Of a stretch of DNA of 64,000 nt, positions 33,076 to 40,243 are shown piece by piece. Location of the stretch: contig NZ_JQML01000001.1 in assembly GCF_000744705.1 (NCBI RefSeq), forward strand, positions 7,016,017-7,080,016, given 5' to 3'. The translations under genes were made by a program, and so were the position numbers. How positions within the stretch are numbered: the first letter of the stretch is position 1; each line of letters opens with the position of its first letter. Below the pieces are notes generated by a model. The model worked only from the letters and a program-made list of their open reading frames with translations, was not told the DNA's origin and ran no database searches. The stretch comes from Streptacidiphilus albus JL83 (lineage in GTDB: Bacteria; Actinomycetota; Actinomycetes; Streptomycetales; Streptomycetaceae).

Positions 33076-33354
33076 ATGAAGACGATGAGTGCGACTGAGC
33101 TCCGCGGCAACCTCGCTGCCGCGCTCGACTCTGTCGAGAACGACGCCGAAGAACTCGTCATCACCCGGGCCGGCCATGAACCGCTGGTCGTCGTCCCCCT
33201 GGCCGAGTACGCCTCGCTCCGTGAGACCGACTACCTGCTGCGCTCCCCGGCCAACGCCGACCACCTGCGTCAGTCCCTTCGGGACTACCAGGAAGGTCGC
33301 ACCCAGAACCGTGAACTGATCGACCCCGAGGACGCCACCGAGCAGTCCGCATGA
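33076..33354 (+). CDS. yefM: YefM/Phd-family antitoxin
   Basis: A 92-residue antitoxin. The N-terminal MSATELRGNLAAALDSVEND, then ELVITRAGHEPLVVVPLAEYASL is the Phd/YefM DNA-binding fold, and the C-terminal helix (YLLRSPANADHLRQSLRDYQEG) is the part that wraps the toxin. It neutralises the YoeB-type RNase encoded next and, by family knowledge, represses the operon through the palindrome just upstream. Its stop overlaps the toxin start (ATGA). Confidence 0.93.
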   Translation: MKTMSATELRGNLAAALDSVENDAEELVITRAGHEPLVVVPLAEYASLRETDYLLRSPANADHLRQSLRDYQEGRTQNRELIDPEDATEQSA

Positions 33355-33617
33355 AGATCCAGTTCACCGACGGCGGCTGGACCGACTACCTCTACTGGCA
33401 GGCGAACGACCGCCGCCTACTCAAGCGCATCAACCAACTGATCGACGACATCCGCCGCAACGGCCACGAGGGCATCGGCAAACCCGAACCCCTGCGCCAC
33501 GAACTCGCCGGGGCATGGTCCCGCCGGATCGACCAGGAGCACCGCCTGGTTTACGTCCTCGACGAGCAGGCCGACACGGTGTGCGTCATCGCCTGCCGCT
33601 ACCACTACAGCAAGTAG
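33351..33617 (+). CDS. yoeB: YoeB/Txe-family ribosome-dependent mRNA interferase toxin
   Basis: An 88-residue RelE-superfamily toxin: FTDGGWTDYLYWQANDRRLLKRINQLIDDI, GKPEPLRHELAGAWSRRIDQEHRLVYVL and the C-terminal CRYHYSK are all typical of YoeB. The catalytic residues (Glu in KPEPL, Arg in RIDQEHR, C-terminal His in YHY) are kept, so it should be active. It cleaves mRNA at the ribosomal A site when YefM is degraded. In this setting it would stabilise the integrated cassette. Confidence 0.93.
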   Translation: MKIQFTDGGWTDYLYWQANDRRLLKRINQLIDDIRRNGHEGIGKPEPLRHELAGAWSRRIDQEHRLVYVLDEQADTVCVIACRYHYSK

Positions 33618-33667
33618 CCCGTTTCGCTCCGATCGCCACGACGCGTTGGACCCGGGCGGATGTCAGC

Positions 33668-33842
33668 CAGTTGCAGTTCCAGTTCCAGTTGCATTCATCC
33701 CCGTCCGCGAGTGTCCGGCCAGCCCTCGTCTGGGCACTTCTCCGCAGGTCGGGACGGTGGCGTACTCAGCTGAACCCCCGGACGAACAGTTGGAAAGCGT
33801 GTTGGGGGCAACCCCTCACGGTTCGAATCTCGTATCCTCCGC
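33668..33842 (+). repeat. integration-scar repeat, copy C
   Basis: Same architecture as copy B: CAGTTGCAGTTCCAGTTCC and GTTGCATTCATCC (33668-33709), then CCCGGACGAACAG, and TTGGAAAGCGTGTTGGGGG through ATCCTCCGC (33790-33842). The T arm lost two bases (CACGGTTCGAATC versus CACGAGTTCGAATC in A and B), which shows that it is no longer under tRNA selection. Confidence 0.82.
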
Positions 33843-33850
33843 AGGTCAGC

Positions 33851-33879
33851 GGGCCCGCACCGTTCACCGGTGCGGGCCC
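33851..33879 (+). terminator. hairpin after remnant C
   Basis: GGGCCCGCACCG / CGGTGCGGGCCC, a 12-base perfect stem with a 5-base loop, followed by TCTGCG; closely related to the hairpins after copies B and D. It would also stop the convergent terD transcript if read from the other side. Confidence 0.78.
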
Positions 33880-34004
33880 TCTGCGTTTCCAGTCTCAGTT
33901 TTCGTCTCATGAGACTTTCGCCGGGTCTGCTGACGAGGCCGCGTCGCGTCGCCATCGCGGCCTACGCCCCGGGTCCAACCGCTCGCGGCCCACCCACGCG
34001 GCCG

Positions 34005-34691
34005 CTATTTCCGGCCCGGGGACCAGCTCAGACCCCAGCCATAGGCCTTGTCCAGCGCGTCTTGGGCCCCGTTGATGTAGCGCACCTCGCGCTGGACGGA
34101 CAGTTCGCCACCAGTGTGTTCAATGAGTGCGATCGCGCAGATCTTCGCCTGCCCTCCCGCGTCGTCCAGATGCAATTCGACCGGGGCCGCTCCGGGAGAC
34201 ACCAGGGTCACGACACCTTGAGCCTGCTCCCAGTTCGGAGTTCCCTCATAGATGAGCGCGAAGACCAGGATGCGCCGAATGGCATCGGCCTGGGACAGGT
34301 CGATGCGCATGTTCTCGCCTCCGGCCGTGGATCCGGAACGGTCATCACCGTCCAGGGAGATTACCGCCCGGCCGTTCGTGTCGCGTGCCTCGAAAGCGTT
34401 TCCGAGTGCCTGGACCACGCCCTTGGAGCCGTCGGTGAACTCCCACAGGCAGCCGAGGTCGAGATCGATGCCGACATCGGGCTGCAGAGCGGACTGGAGC
34501 TTGCCCAGCCAGCCGCGCTTGCCCTGCGGTGCGGCTGCGTCCTGTGAGCCTCTGGCGTTCCAGTTCAGATTGACCGTGAGGAGGCCGGCGTGCGCCGACT
34601 TGTCGAGGGATACCCGGGGGGAAGCCTTGGTGAGCGTCACCTTGGCCAGTGGGACCGGTGCTACCTCGTTGGGGTTACCGAAATCGCTCAT
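34005..34691 (-). CDS. TerD-family protein
   Basis: A 228-residue protein of the TerD/CABP fold. The N-terminal VPLAKVTLTKASPRVSLDK is the family entry. Then come GIDLDLGCLWEFTDGSKGVVQALGN (about 95-120) and SLDGDDRSGSTAGGENMRIDL (about 135-157), whose Asp-rich loops bind two calcium ions in TerD. The terminal LSVQREVRYINGAQDALDKAYGW segment is also typical. TerD proteins belong to the tellurite/phage/colicin stress-response system. Here it is a single gene in its own cassette, 12 kb from a TerY-like triad. ATG 34691 follows a GGGAAGGACAG ribosome site. Confidence 0.9.
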   Translation of the reverse strand: MSDFGNPNEVAPVPLAKVTLTKASPRVSLDKSAHAGLLTVNLNWNARGSQDAAAPQGKRGWLGKLQSALQPDVGIDLDLGCLWEFTDGSKGVVQALGNAFEARDTNGRAVISLDGDDRSGSTAGGENMRIDLSQADAIRRILVFALIYEGTPNWEQAQGVVTLVSPGAAPVELHLDDAGGQAKICAIALIEHTGGELSVQREVRYINGAQDALDKAYGWGLSWSPGRK

Positions 34692-35281
34692 TTCGTCTGC
34701 TGTCCTTCCCTTGACGGACCGTGAGGTCACCTCGCCGCAGTCGGCTGGTTGAAGCCGCATCGCAACGACTCTGGCCTGGCGACCGTTTCCGCCATGAACC
34801 GGAGGGCGTTCCGCGGGGCTCGACGGCGCATCGGGCTGCGGGGCGCTCCAGCACGGCTACGACAGCGAGGACCTGGGCACCATGTGGCAGGCCGGTTTTG
34901 ACTCCATCGGATAATGGACTATACGTAACATATGACCACATTTCGGTGAGCCGGTCGCGGAGTGGTGGAGCTGCCGTCCGGCCTTTCTGGTCTCAGTCGG
35001 GATCGTGGGCCACGGACCCGGGCGCTTGGGCCAGATCCTGCTCTGCCCCGTCTCCCAGAGCCGACCGCCGAGCTTCCGACCTTCGTCGTGCGGCATCGGG
35101 TCGGCCACGTGCTGGTGGTGCTTGGCCGTCGAGACCGAGGACCAGCTCATGATCGCCATGCCGATCCGCTCGGGACGCCGAGCAGGAGCGGGTTCGTCGA
35201 GGTGTGCATGCGCACGGATCGCGTGGCAGCGCCGAGCCGGCGCCATTGCAGGCTGGATATACGGCGAGTATGGTCATCTAT
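34692..35281. other. 590-base region without a recognisable gene
   Basis: No protein family is recognisable here in any frame; the open frames lack ribosome sites and repeat no known motif. The part near 34905-34950 (AATGGACTATACGTAACATATG) is clearly AT-richer than its surroundings and may be foreign sequence. The last 60 bases (GGATATACGGCGAGTATGG to TCTATATGG) are the probable promoter/operator of the vapBC module. Confidence 0.4.
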
Positions 35282-35560
35282 ATGGCATCGAAGAAGGTGA
35301 CAGTGACCATCCCCGAGGATCTCCTCGAAGAGATCCGCAGCGAGGCGGACGAGCGTGGTATCTCCGCCTACGTCACTGAGGCGCTGCGCGCGAAGCGGGA
35401 CCGTGACCGACTCCTGGAACTCGTGCAGTGGCTCGAAGAGGAGCACGGGCCGGTCACCGAATCCGAACGCTCCGCAACCTACGACGCACTGGACGACTTG
35501 GACGCCGAGCACGAGCGCCGCCAGGCCGCTGCTGCCAGGCGAGCCGGCGAGGCCGCATGA
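35282..35560 (+). CDS. vapB: ribbon-helix-helix antitoxin (VapB/CopG-like)
   Basis: A 92-residue antitoxin. KKVTVTIPEDLLEEIRSEADERG followed by SAYVTEALRAKRDRDRLLELV is a ribbon-helix-helix DNA-binding domain; the acidic C-terminus (LEEEHGPVTESERSAT..) would bind the PIN toxin. ATG 35282 is chosen; an in-frame ATG 12 bases earlier is possible. The stop overlaps the toxin start in ATGA. Confidence 0.9.
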   Translation: MASKKVTVTIPEDLLEEIRSEADERGISAYVTEALRAKRDRDRLLELVQWLEEEHGPVTESERSATYDALDDLDAEHERRQAAAARRAGEAA

Positions 35561-35979
35561 CCCCGAAGCGCGACCACGAGGCGAAGCCGCTTCGCGTCTT
35601 CGTACTGGACTGCGAGGCGCTCTCGCTCGCCGTCCGCGGGGATCGCACAATGATCGGCTGGCTCGACCTCGCGGCACGCGGAGAGGCCGACGTCGTCACC
35701 TCACCCATGACGCTGGTCGAGGCGTACGACGGCAGGACCACGGAACAGCGCTGGGACTGGGTTCTCTCCCGGGTGAAGGTCGCGGACCTGGGTAAGGAGG
35801 AAGCCCGACGCGCTCGTAGACTCCTGGCCGACACCAAGTTGCACGGTCACAAGTACGCGATCGACGCCATGCTCGCTGTCGTCGCGCTCTCGCAACGAGG
35901 CCACGTCACTGTCTTCACTTCCGACGTGGACGACCTGGAGAAGCTGCTGCCGGACCGGATCGTCGTCAGGAGAGTCTGA
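35557..35979 (+). CDS. vapC: PIN-domain ribonuclease toxin (VapC-like)
   Basis: A 140-residue PIN-domain protein. The acidic catalytic set is visible: Asp in VLDCEALS (about 18), Glu in TLVEAYDG (about 54), Asp in YAIDAMLA (about 108) and Asp in TSDVDDLEKLL (about 127). It should be a Mg-dependent RNase, silenced by the RHH antitoxin. It is unrelated in detail to the other VapC in this window (39458-39862), so the two came separately. Confidence 0.9.
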   Translation: MTPKRDHEAKPLRVFVLDCEALSLAVRGDRTMIGWLDLAARGEADVVTSPMTLVEAYDGRTTEQRWDWVLSRVKVADLGKEEARRARRLLADTKLHGHKYAIDAMLAVVALSQRGHVTVFTSDVDDLEKLLPDRIVVRRV

Positions 35980-36049
35980 ACTCACCTGCGCAACCGATCT
36001 GCCGCTGCAGCCGAAGCCGGCTCCCAGACGCTTGGCAGTCGCTGACCGA

Positions 36050-36220
36050 AGGGTTGCGGTTCGGGTTGCATTCAGCCCCGTTCACGACGGTCCATGCGAG
36101 CCATTGCCGCAGTCGGCCCTGCGGGCCGGGACCGTGGCGAACCCGCCCAACCGCCCGGACGAACAGTTGGAAAGAGTGTTGGGGGCAACCCCTCAAGAGT
36201 TCGCATCTCGTATCCTCCGC
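36050..36220 (+). repeat. integration-scar repeat, copy D
   Basis: GGGTTGCGGTTCGGGTTGCA and TTCAGCCCCGTTCACG (36050-36085), then CCCGGACGAACAG (36154-36166) joined to TTGGAAAGAGTGTTGGGGG through ATCCTCCGC (36167-36220). Two changes inside the tRNA part (AAAGAGTG for AAAGCGTG, TTCGCATC for TTCGAATC) break base pairs, so it is decaying. Same arms as copies B, C and E. Confidence 0.82.
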
Positions 36221-36230
36221 AGGTCAGCGG

Positions 36231-36255
36231 GCCCGCACCGTTCGCCGGTGCGGGC
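36231..36255 (+). terminator. hairpin after remnant D
   Basis: GCCCGCACCG / CGGTGCGGGC, a 10-base perfect stem with a TTCGC loop, followed by TCTCTGCG. Nearly the same as the hairpins after copies B and C. Confidence 0.75.
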
Positions 36256-36945
36256 TCTCTGCGTTTCCGGGTTGCAGTTGCCACCGAGGCCGGCAGCCGG
36301 CGAGCGGCGTGCGCCCCACCCGGGCGCACTGCGGCTCGATTCCGGCCGTCGCCGGCCTGGTCTCCGACCGTGCTTCCGAAGGGTGATCACCCGCCCGACA
36401 AGGCTCCAGGCCAACACGCCCCGATCTCGATCGCGCACCACGTCGTCACTTCCCGACCGCGGGCCCTGGGGCGAGGCCTTCGCGCCGGCCTGGCAACGCC
36501 TCACCCGACTCCCGGTCGTCACCTGACGGCTGGTCACCACTCCGGCAGGCAAGGAAGGAGAGCAGTCCGGGACGCCCGCCGCCGACCGGACGCTGAAGGA
36601 CCGAGGTCGGCCGTCCCGGGAGATGCGCCGTGAATCGAAACTGACGGGCACGCTCGAATTCCGGTGTTCTGACAGGTGCTCTCACTGCGGCCTTGGCGCC
36701 GGAGTCCGTGGACGGAGCGATGCGCACGGCACCGCGGCAGTATGGCCCGGTGAAATTCCCGGACGAAACCGGACAAAGATCGACTACTGCGGGATCATGT
36801 CGTCAAGGGCGTGTAAGGGATACTCGCCTTCGGGCGGAACCTTGGGTTCTAATGAAGTCGTTCGGTTTCCGGCCTGGAATACCGAATTTCGATGATGGCG
36901 CGGACACGCCTTTTGTCGTGTCCGCAACCTTGGAAAGGAGTGGTC
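36256..36945. promoter_or_regulatory. 690-base leader region of the P450 RiPP cluster with two inverted repeats
   Basis: No gene is recognised here. Close to the RiPP precursor are two symmetrical elements: an imperfect palindrome TTCGGTTTCCGG..GGAATACCGAA at 36861-36886, and a perfect 9-base inverted repeat GCGGACACG / CGTGTCCGC (loop CCTTTTGT) at 36900-36925. The second sits 6 bases before the ribosome site GGAAAGGAG. They may be operator and 5'-UTR hairpin, respectively. The first part (36256-36780) shows nothing I can interpret. Confidence 0.5.
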
Positions 36946-37029
36946 ATGAAGATGATCAAGGCGCTTGTGCGGAAGTTCAAGCAGGACGAGGACCTCGCCA
37001 GCTACGCGTGGGAAAACCACCTCATCTGA
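36946..37029 (+). CDS. 27-residue RiPP precursor peptide (P450-modified type)
   Basis: A small gene with an excellent ribosome site (GGAAAGGAG, 5 bases before ATG 36946). The product begins MKMIKALVRKFKQDEDLA and ends SYAWENHLI. A short basic, amphipathic N-terminus followed by a compact C-terminal core rich in aromatic residues (Tyr, Trp, His) is the plan of precursors in P450-crosslinked RiPP families such as biarylitides, cittilins and atropopeptides. A P450 gene follows 28 bases after the stop. Likely crosslink partners are Tyr20, Trp22 and His25; this is inference. I do not recognise the core motif YAWENH. The encoded peptide has no cysteine. Confidence 0.75.
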   Translation: MKMIKALVRKFKQDEDLASYAWENHLI

Positions 37030-37057
37030 CGCACCGTCGTCGGCGGAGAAGGCGGCC

Positions 37058-38248
37058 GTGCCGCCGCCTCCGCCGGCGCCGCGGAGTTCCCAGCCGGGCT
37101 GCGACGCGGCGTTCCGGCCGCTACCGGCCAGTATTTCCCCGCCTGCCGCAGGGGACGTATTTCATCGCTATGCCAGTGGAGGCGGGATTCTCGTGGAAGA
37201 AATAGCGCCGACGGCGGTGCGCGGCCTTTCCGTCGTGTACGCCCCGCGGATTCAGGACCTGCTGTCCAGGGAAGAGAAAGTCTTTCGTCTGGACGCGGCC
37301 ACGGTCGGCGTCTCCGACTGCCGGCTGATGGCCGAAATCGTCGCGGCGCGTCCCTTGCTGGCAGCGGAGCGCTCGGTCTACAAGCCCGCCGCAGGAGCCG
37401 ATATCCAGCACGAAAGCGCGACCCGGACGATCCGCGCGCTGGGACAGGACGTCATGGCGGGCATCCGTACTCCGCCGCCCCCGGCCCGCGGGCTCTCCGG
37501 CACCTGGCCCTACGCCGGCACCTCCTACCTGCGCCAGTGGCTCTTCTCCGCCGACCCCCTGCCGGTCTCCCTGCTGTCGAAGCGCGGCGTGACGCGCTCC
37601 GACGCGATCTCCCGGATGGTCGACCGTGCCGTCACCGTCTGGCCGGGATCCGCTGCCGGGGAAAAGAGCACCACGCTGGCCGGGCAGATCCGGGACGCTT
37701 CCGGCACCCGCAACAGGCGGCAGGCCATCGCGCTGTACCGGCGGGCGACGGCCACCCTCTGCGACGGCGTGGCCGCACTGGCCGGCAACGCCCTGTGGTT
37801 GATGAAGTCGACACGGAAACCCGAGGGTGCCCCCGCCGACGTCACCGCGGTCCTGTGGGAGACACTGCGGCTGCTCCCGCCCGCTTGGATGCTGTTCCGC
37901 AGGGGCGGGGGCGCGTTCGCCGGGCTGCACCCCGAGATCGGCGCCCAGGACCGGGTCGCGCTCTTCCCGCTGCTGATGCACCGTCACCCGGACTACTGGT
38001 CCGACCCGCTGGAGTTCCGGCCCGAGCGATGGGCCGGAGTGGCGGACCCGGAGAACACGCCCGCGTTCATGCCGTTCGGCTTCGACGGGGCCCGCTGCTG
38101 GGCCAAGCACCTGATCGTGCCGCTGGCCGAGCGCCTGGTGAAGGTCGCCCTCGACAGCCGACTCGTCATCAGCAGCCCGCCACAGGAGGCGCACATCCCG
38201 TTGCGCTCCCTGCTCTCCGTTCGGTTCGACGCGGCAATCGGGGTATGA
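37058..38248 (+). CDS. cytochrome P450, probable RiPP macrocyclase/crosslinking enzyme
   Basis: A 396-residue P450. The start is set at GTG 37058, which has GGAGAAGG just upstream and gives normal P450 length; a second GTG (37193) would remove the N-terminal part. Visible motifs are the ExxR (WETLRL, about 268-273), the FRPERW meander near 322 and the heme-binding loop FMPFGFDGARCW near 341-352 with the thiolate Cys. I cannot find the usual I-helix (A/G)GxxT motif; the region reads VAALAGNALWLM. P450s of RiPP clusters form C-C, C-O or C-N bonds between aromatic side chains of a short core peptide, and the 27-residue precursor gene directly upstream fits that. Probably in one operon with precursor and JmjC genes. 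Confidence 0.82.
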   Translation: MPPPPPAPRSSQPGCDAAFRPLPASISPPAAGDVFHRYASGGGILVEEIAPTAVRGLSVVYAPRIQDLLSREEKVFRLDAATVGVSDCRLMAEIVAARPLLAAERSVYKPAAGADIQHESATRTIRALGQDVMAGIRTPPPPARGLSGTWPYAGTSYLRQWLFSADPLPVSLLSKRGVTRSDAISRMVDRAVTVWPGSAAGEKSTTLAGQIRDASGTRNRRQAIALYRRATATLCDGVAALAGNALWLMKSTRKPEGAPADVTAVLWETLRLLPPAWMLFRRGGGAFAGLHPEIGAQDRVALFPLLMHRHPDYWSDPLEFRPERWAGVADPENTPAFMPFGFDGARCWAKHLIVPLAERLVKVALDSRLVISSPPQEAHIPLRSLLSVRFDAAIGV

Positions 38249-38404
38249 CCGGGCGCCGCGCCCTCGCGCCGCCCGCCGTTGCCGACGAGGGCGGTGCGGC
38301 CACCACACAGAACCCGCCCACGCCGCGGAGCCCGCGCACGCCCCCTGGTCGGGCGGACGCCGCCGACCGCGCGCATCGAGCACCCTGACCACACGGGAAA
38401 CACC

Positions 38405-39412
38405 ATGGAATCGCCCACGCTGGCCGACTGGGTCGGCGACGTCGAGAGCTTCGCCGACCGCCAGTGGCAGCGCAAGCCCGCGGTCTTCACCCCGGAGGCG
38501 CTCGCCTCGCCGTTCGACCTCGACGAGCTGGACGCCGCTTTCGAGAGAGGGCTGCTGCGCACTCCCTACCTGGAGATGGTCCGCTCCAACAAGGTCGTCG
38601 TCCCACCCGATGCCTACACCACGTCACGGGTGGTCAACGGCAAGACGCACCAGGGCTTCGCCGACCGTACGAAGGTCGTCGCGCTCCTGCGCACCGGAGC
38701 GACGCTGCTCCTGCGCCACGTCGAGCAGTGGCACCGCCCGACGGGTGATCTGGTGGCGCGGCTGTCCGAGGAGCTCGACCGCTGCGTGGAGGCGTTCTTC
38801 TTCGTCACGCCCGTCGGCGGACAGGGTCTCGCGGTGCACCGTGACGACGCCGACGTGTTCGTCCTCCAGGTGGCCGGACGCAAGACTTGGTACGTTCACG
38901 ACGCGCCGGCGGTGGCGGACTGGTCGCCGGGAGAGCTCCCGGACGACGAGCGCTCCTCGCGGCTCCTGAACAGCGTCCTTGCGCCGGGCAATGTGCTCTA
39001 CGTCCCGCGTGGTTTCGCGCACCGCGCGGTGGGCGCCGCCGGACTGTCCGCCCACCTGTCACTGACGATCCGCGACATCTCCCTGCAGGACCTGCGGACA
39101 GCCCTGGAGCAGCGGCTGTCCGAAGGGGTGGACCTCCCGGCGCGCCCGCTGGGTGAGGCGGCGATCACCGACGCCTGCGCGGCGCTGCTCAGCCACGCCC
39201 GGGCGAAGCTGGCCACGATCGCACCGGAGGACCTGCAACTCGCCGCGCGGGCCGCCCAGGTCCGGCCACCGGTCACGACGACGCAGGCGGAGACGCTCGC
39301 CGGGACGGCCCGGAACTGGGAGACCGGCGACCCCGGCGCCGGGGTCGCCGGGTCGGCCTCCGTCGGCCGCACCTGGCGCAGGCTGCGCGAGGCGGCACGC
39401 GGAGCGCAGTGA
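38405..39412 (+). CDS. JmjC/cupin-type Fe(II)/2-oxoglutarate oxygenase
   Basis: A 335-residue protein of the bacterial JmjC (ROX/YcfD-like, cupin_4) family. The metal-binding facial triad is visible as HRDDADVFVLQ (His and Asp, about 141-143) and the distal His in VPRGFAHRAV (about 205), with the RKTWYVHD strand after the first pair. YcfD-like enzymes hydroxylate ribosomal proteins. Here, 156 bases downstream of the P450 of a RiPP cluster, a role in beta-hydroxylating or oxidising a residue of the precursor peptide is likely, though a ribosomal target is possible. The last 40 residues are Gly/Ala-rich. ATG 38405. Confidence 0.8.
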   Translation: MESPTLADWVGDVESFADRQWQRKPAVFTPEALASPFDLDELDAAFERGLLRTPYLEMVRSNKVVVPPDAYTTSRVVNGKTHQGFADRTKVVALLRTGATLLLRHVEQWHRPTGDLVARLSEELDRCVEAFFFVTPVGGQGLAVHRDDADVFVLQVAGRKTWYVHDAPAVADWSPGELPDDERSSRLLNSVLAPGNVLYVPRGFAHRAVGAAGLSAHLSLTIRDISLQDLRTALEQRLSEGVDLPARPLGEAAITDACAALLSHARAKLATIAPEDLQLAARAAQVRPPVTTTQAETLAGTARNWETGDPGAGVAGSASVGRTWRRLREAARGAQ

Positions 39413-39457
39413 GGGCGGACCGCTCGGGCGACGCCTACATCGTCTTGCGGGGGACGC

Positions 39458-39862
39458 TCACACGGGGATGATCTCGACGCCCTGCTCCAGTCCCTTGAAG
39501 TCATCGGCGTTCCGCGTGAAGAGCGGGAGTCCCTGGGCGGCTGCGGTAGCGGCGATCATCAGGTCCATGCGCCGGGGGCGAGGGTTGCGATTCGCTTTGA
39601 CGGTGAGAGCGACCAGCGTGCCGAACCTGCGGGCGGCCTCCCGGTCGAAGGGGATGGCCGCGAACTCTGCTTCCACGTCGGCCAGGCGCTGCGCTCGCGC
39701 CATCATCTCCACCGGGTCCTTCGTCATCGCCACGCCCTGGGCCAGTTCCGCCAGGACGATCGAGGAGACAGCTGCCTCCACGGGCAGAAGGTGGGCGTCG
39801 ATCAGCGGCAGATCGATGACGACACAGGTGTCCAGTAGCCCGCGCGGCAGCCTGCCGGTCAC
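39458..39862 (-). CDS. vapC: PIN-domain ribonuclease toxin (VapC family)
   Basis: A 134-residue PIN toxin. Catalytic acids: Asp in LLDTCVVIDLP (about 11), Glu in IVLAELAQG (about 41), Asp in RRMDLMIAATAA (about 95) and Asp in TRNADDFKGL (about 113). GTG 39862 overlaps the antitoxin stop (GTGA), the common arrangement; the longer start at 39874 is less likely. The C-terminal 45 residues are nearly duplicated in the relic at 23396-23570. It should be an RNase, neutralised by the Phd-type antitoxin encoded before it. Confidence 0.92.
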   Translation of the reverse strand: MTGRLPRGLLDTCVVIDLPLIDAHLLPVEAAVSSIVLAELAQGVAMTKDPVEMMARAQRLADVEAEFAAIPFDREAARRFGTLVALTVKANRNPRPRRMDLMIAATAAAQGLPLFTRNADDFKGLEQGVEIIPV

Positions 39863-40137
39863 GCGCGGTCCCACGGATTGCCGTCCTCGTCAATACGGTC
39901 CTCGGAGCCGAAGAACTCGTTTGCCTCCGCCCGCAGCCGAGCGGCGTTGACCTGAGGCGCGTGGCGCCACTTCCGCTGCAGTTCCTCCACCGGGACGAAG
40001 CGGCGTCTGCTGCTGAGTGGGCGCACTTCGGCGATCTCAGTCCCATTGCGGGTGACGTGGTAGGTCTCACCCGCCTCCACGTCATCGAGTACAGCCTTGG
40101 AGCGCGCGGCGAGCTCCCGCTGGGTGATGGTCTTCAT
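39859..40137 (-). CDS. Phd-family antitoxin
   Basis: A 92-residue antitoxin starting at MKTITQRELAARSKAVLDDVEAG, a Phd/YefM DNA-binding fold (ETYHVTRNGTEIAEVRP follows), with a C-terminal toxin-binding tail (LRAEANEFFGSEDRIDEDGN). ATG 40137 is chosen because the family fold starts there. It is transcribed ahead of vapC and probably autoregulated through the palindrome at 40154-40176. Confidence 0.9.
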   Translation of the reverse strand: MKTITQRELAARSKAVLDDVEAGETYHVTRNGTEIAEVRPLSSRRRFVPVEELQRKWRHAPQVNAARLRAEANEFFGSEDRIDEDGNPWDRA

Positions 40138-40153
40138 GAAGCCATCGTATCGC

Positions 40154-40176
40154 GGTGTAATGCACTGCGCTACACC
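40154..40176. promoter_or_regulatory. operator palindrome of the phd-vapC module
   Basis: GGTGTA (40154-40159) and TACACC (40171-40176) form an inverted repeat with an 11-base spacer, 17-40 bases upstream of the antitoxin start. This is the expected site of antitoxin-mediated autorepression. Confidence 0.6.
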
Positions 40177-40243
40177 ATGGCCGGGTGGAGTCGAGGCCCG
40201 CCCCCGGCCAGTTCGGTTCAATGCCGTCCTGCCTGTCGTCGAG

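Noticed and set aside
37193..38248. Shorter start for the RiPP P450 (GTG 37193)
   Set aside because: It would remove the N-terminal P450 region; GTG 37058 has a stronger ribosome site and gives normal family length.
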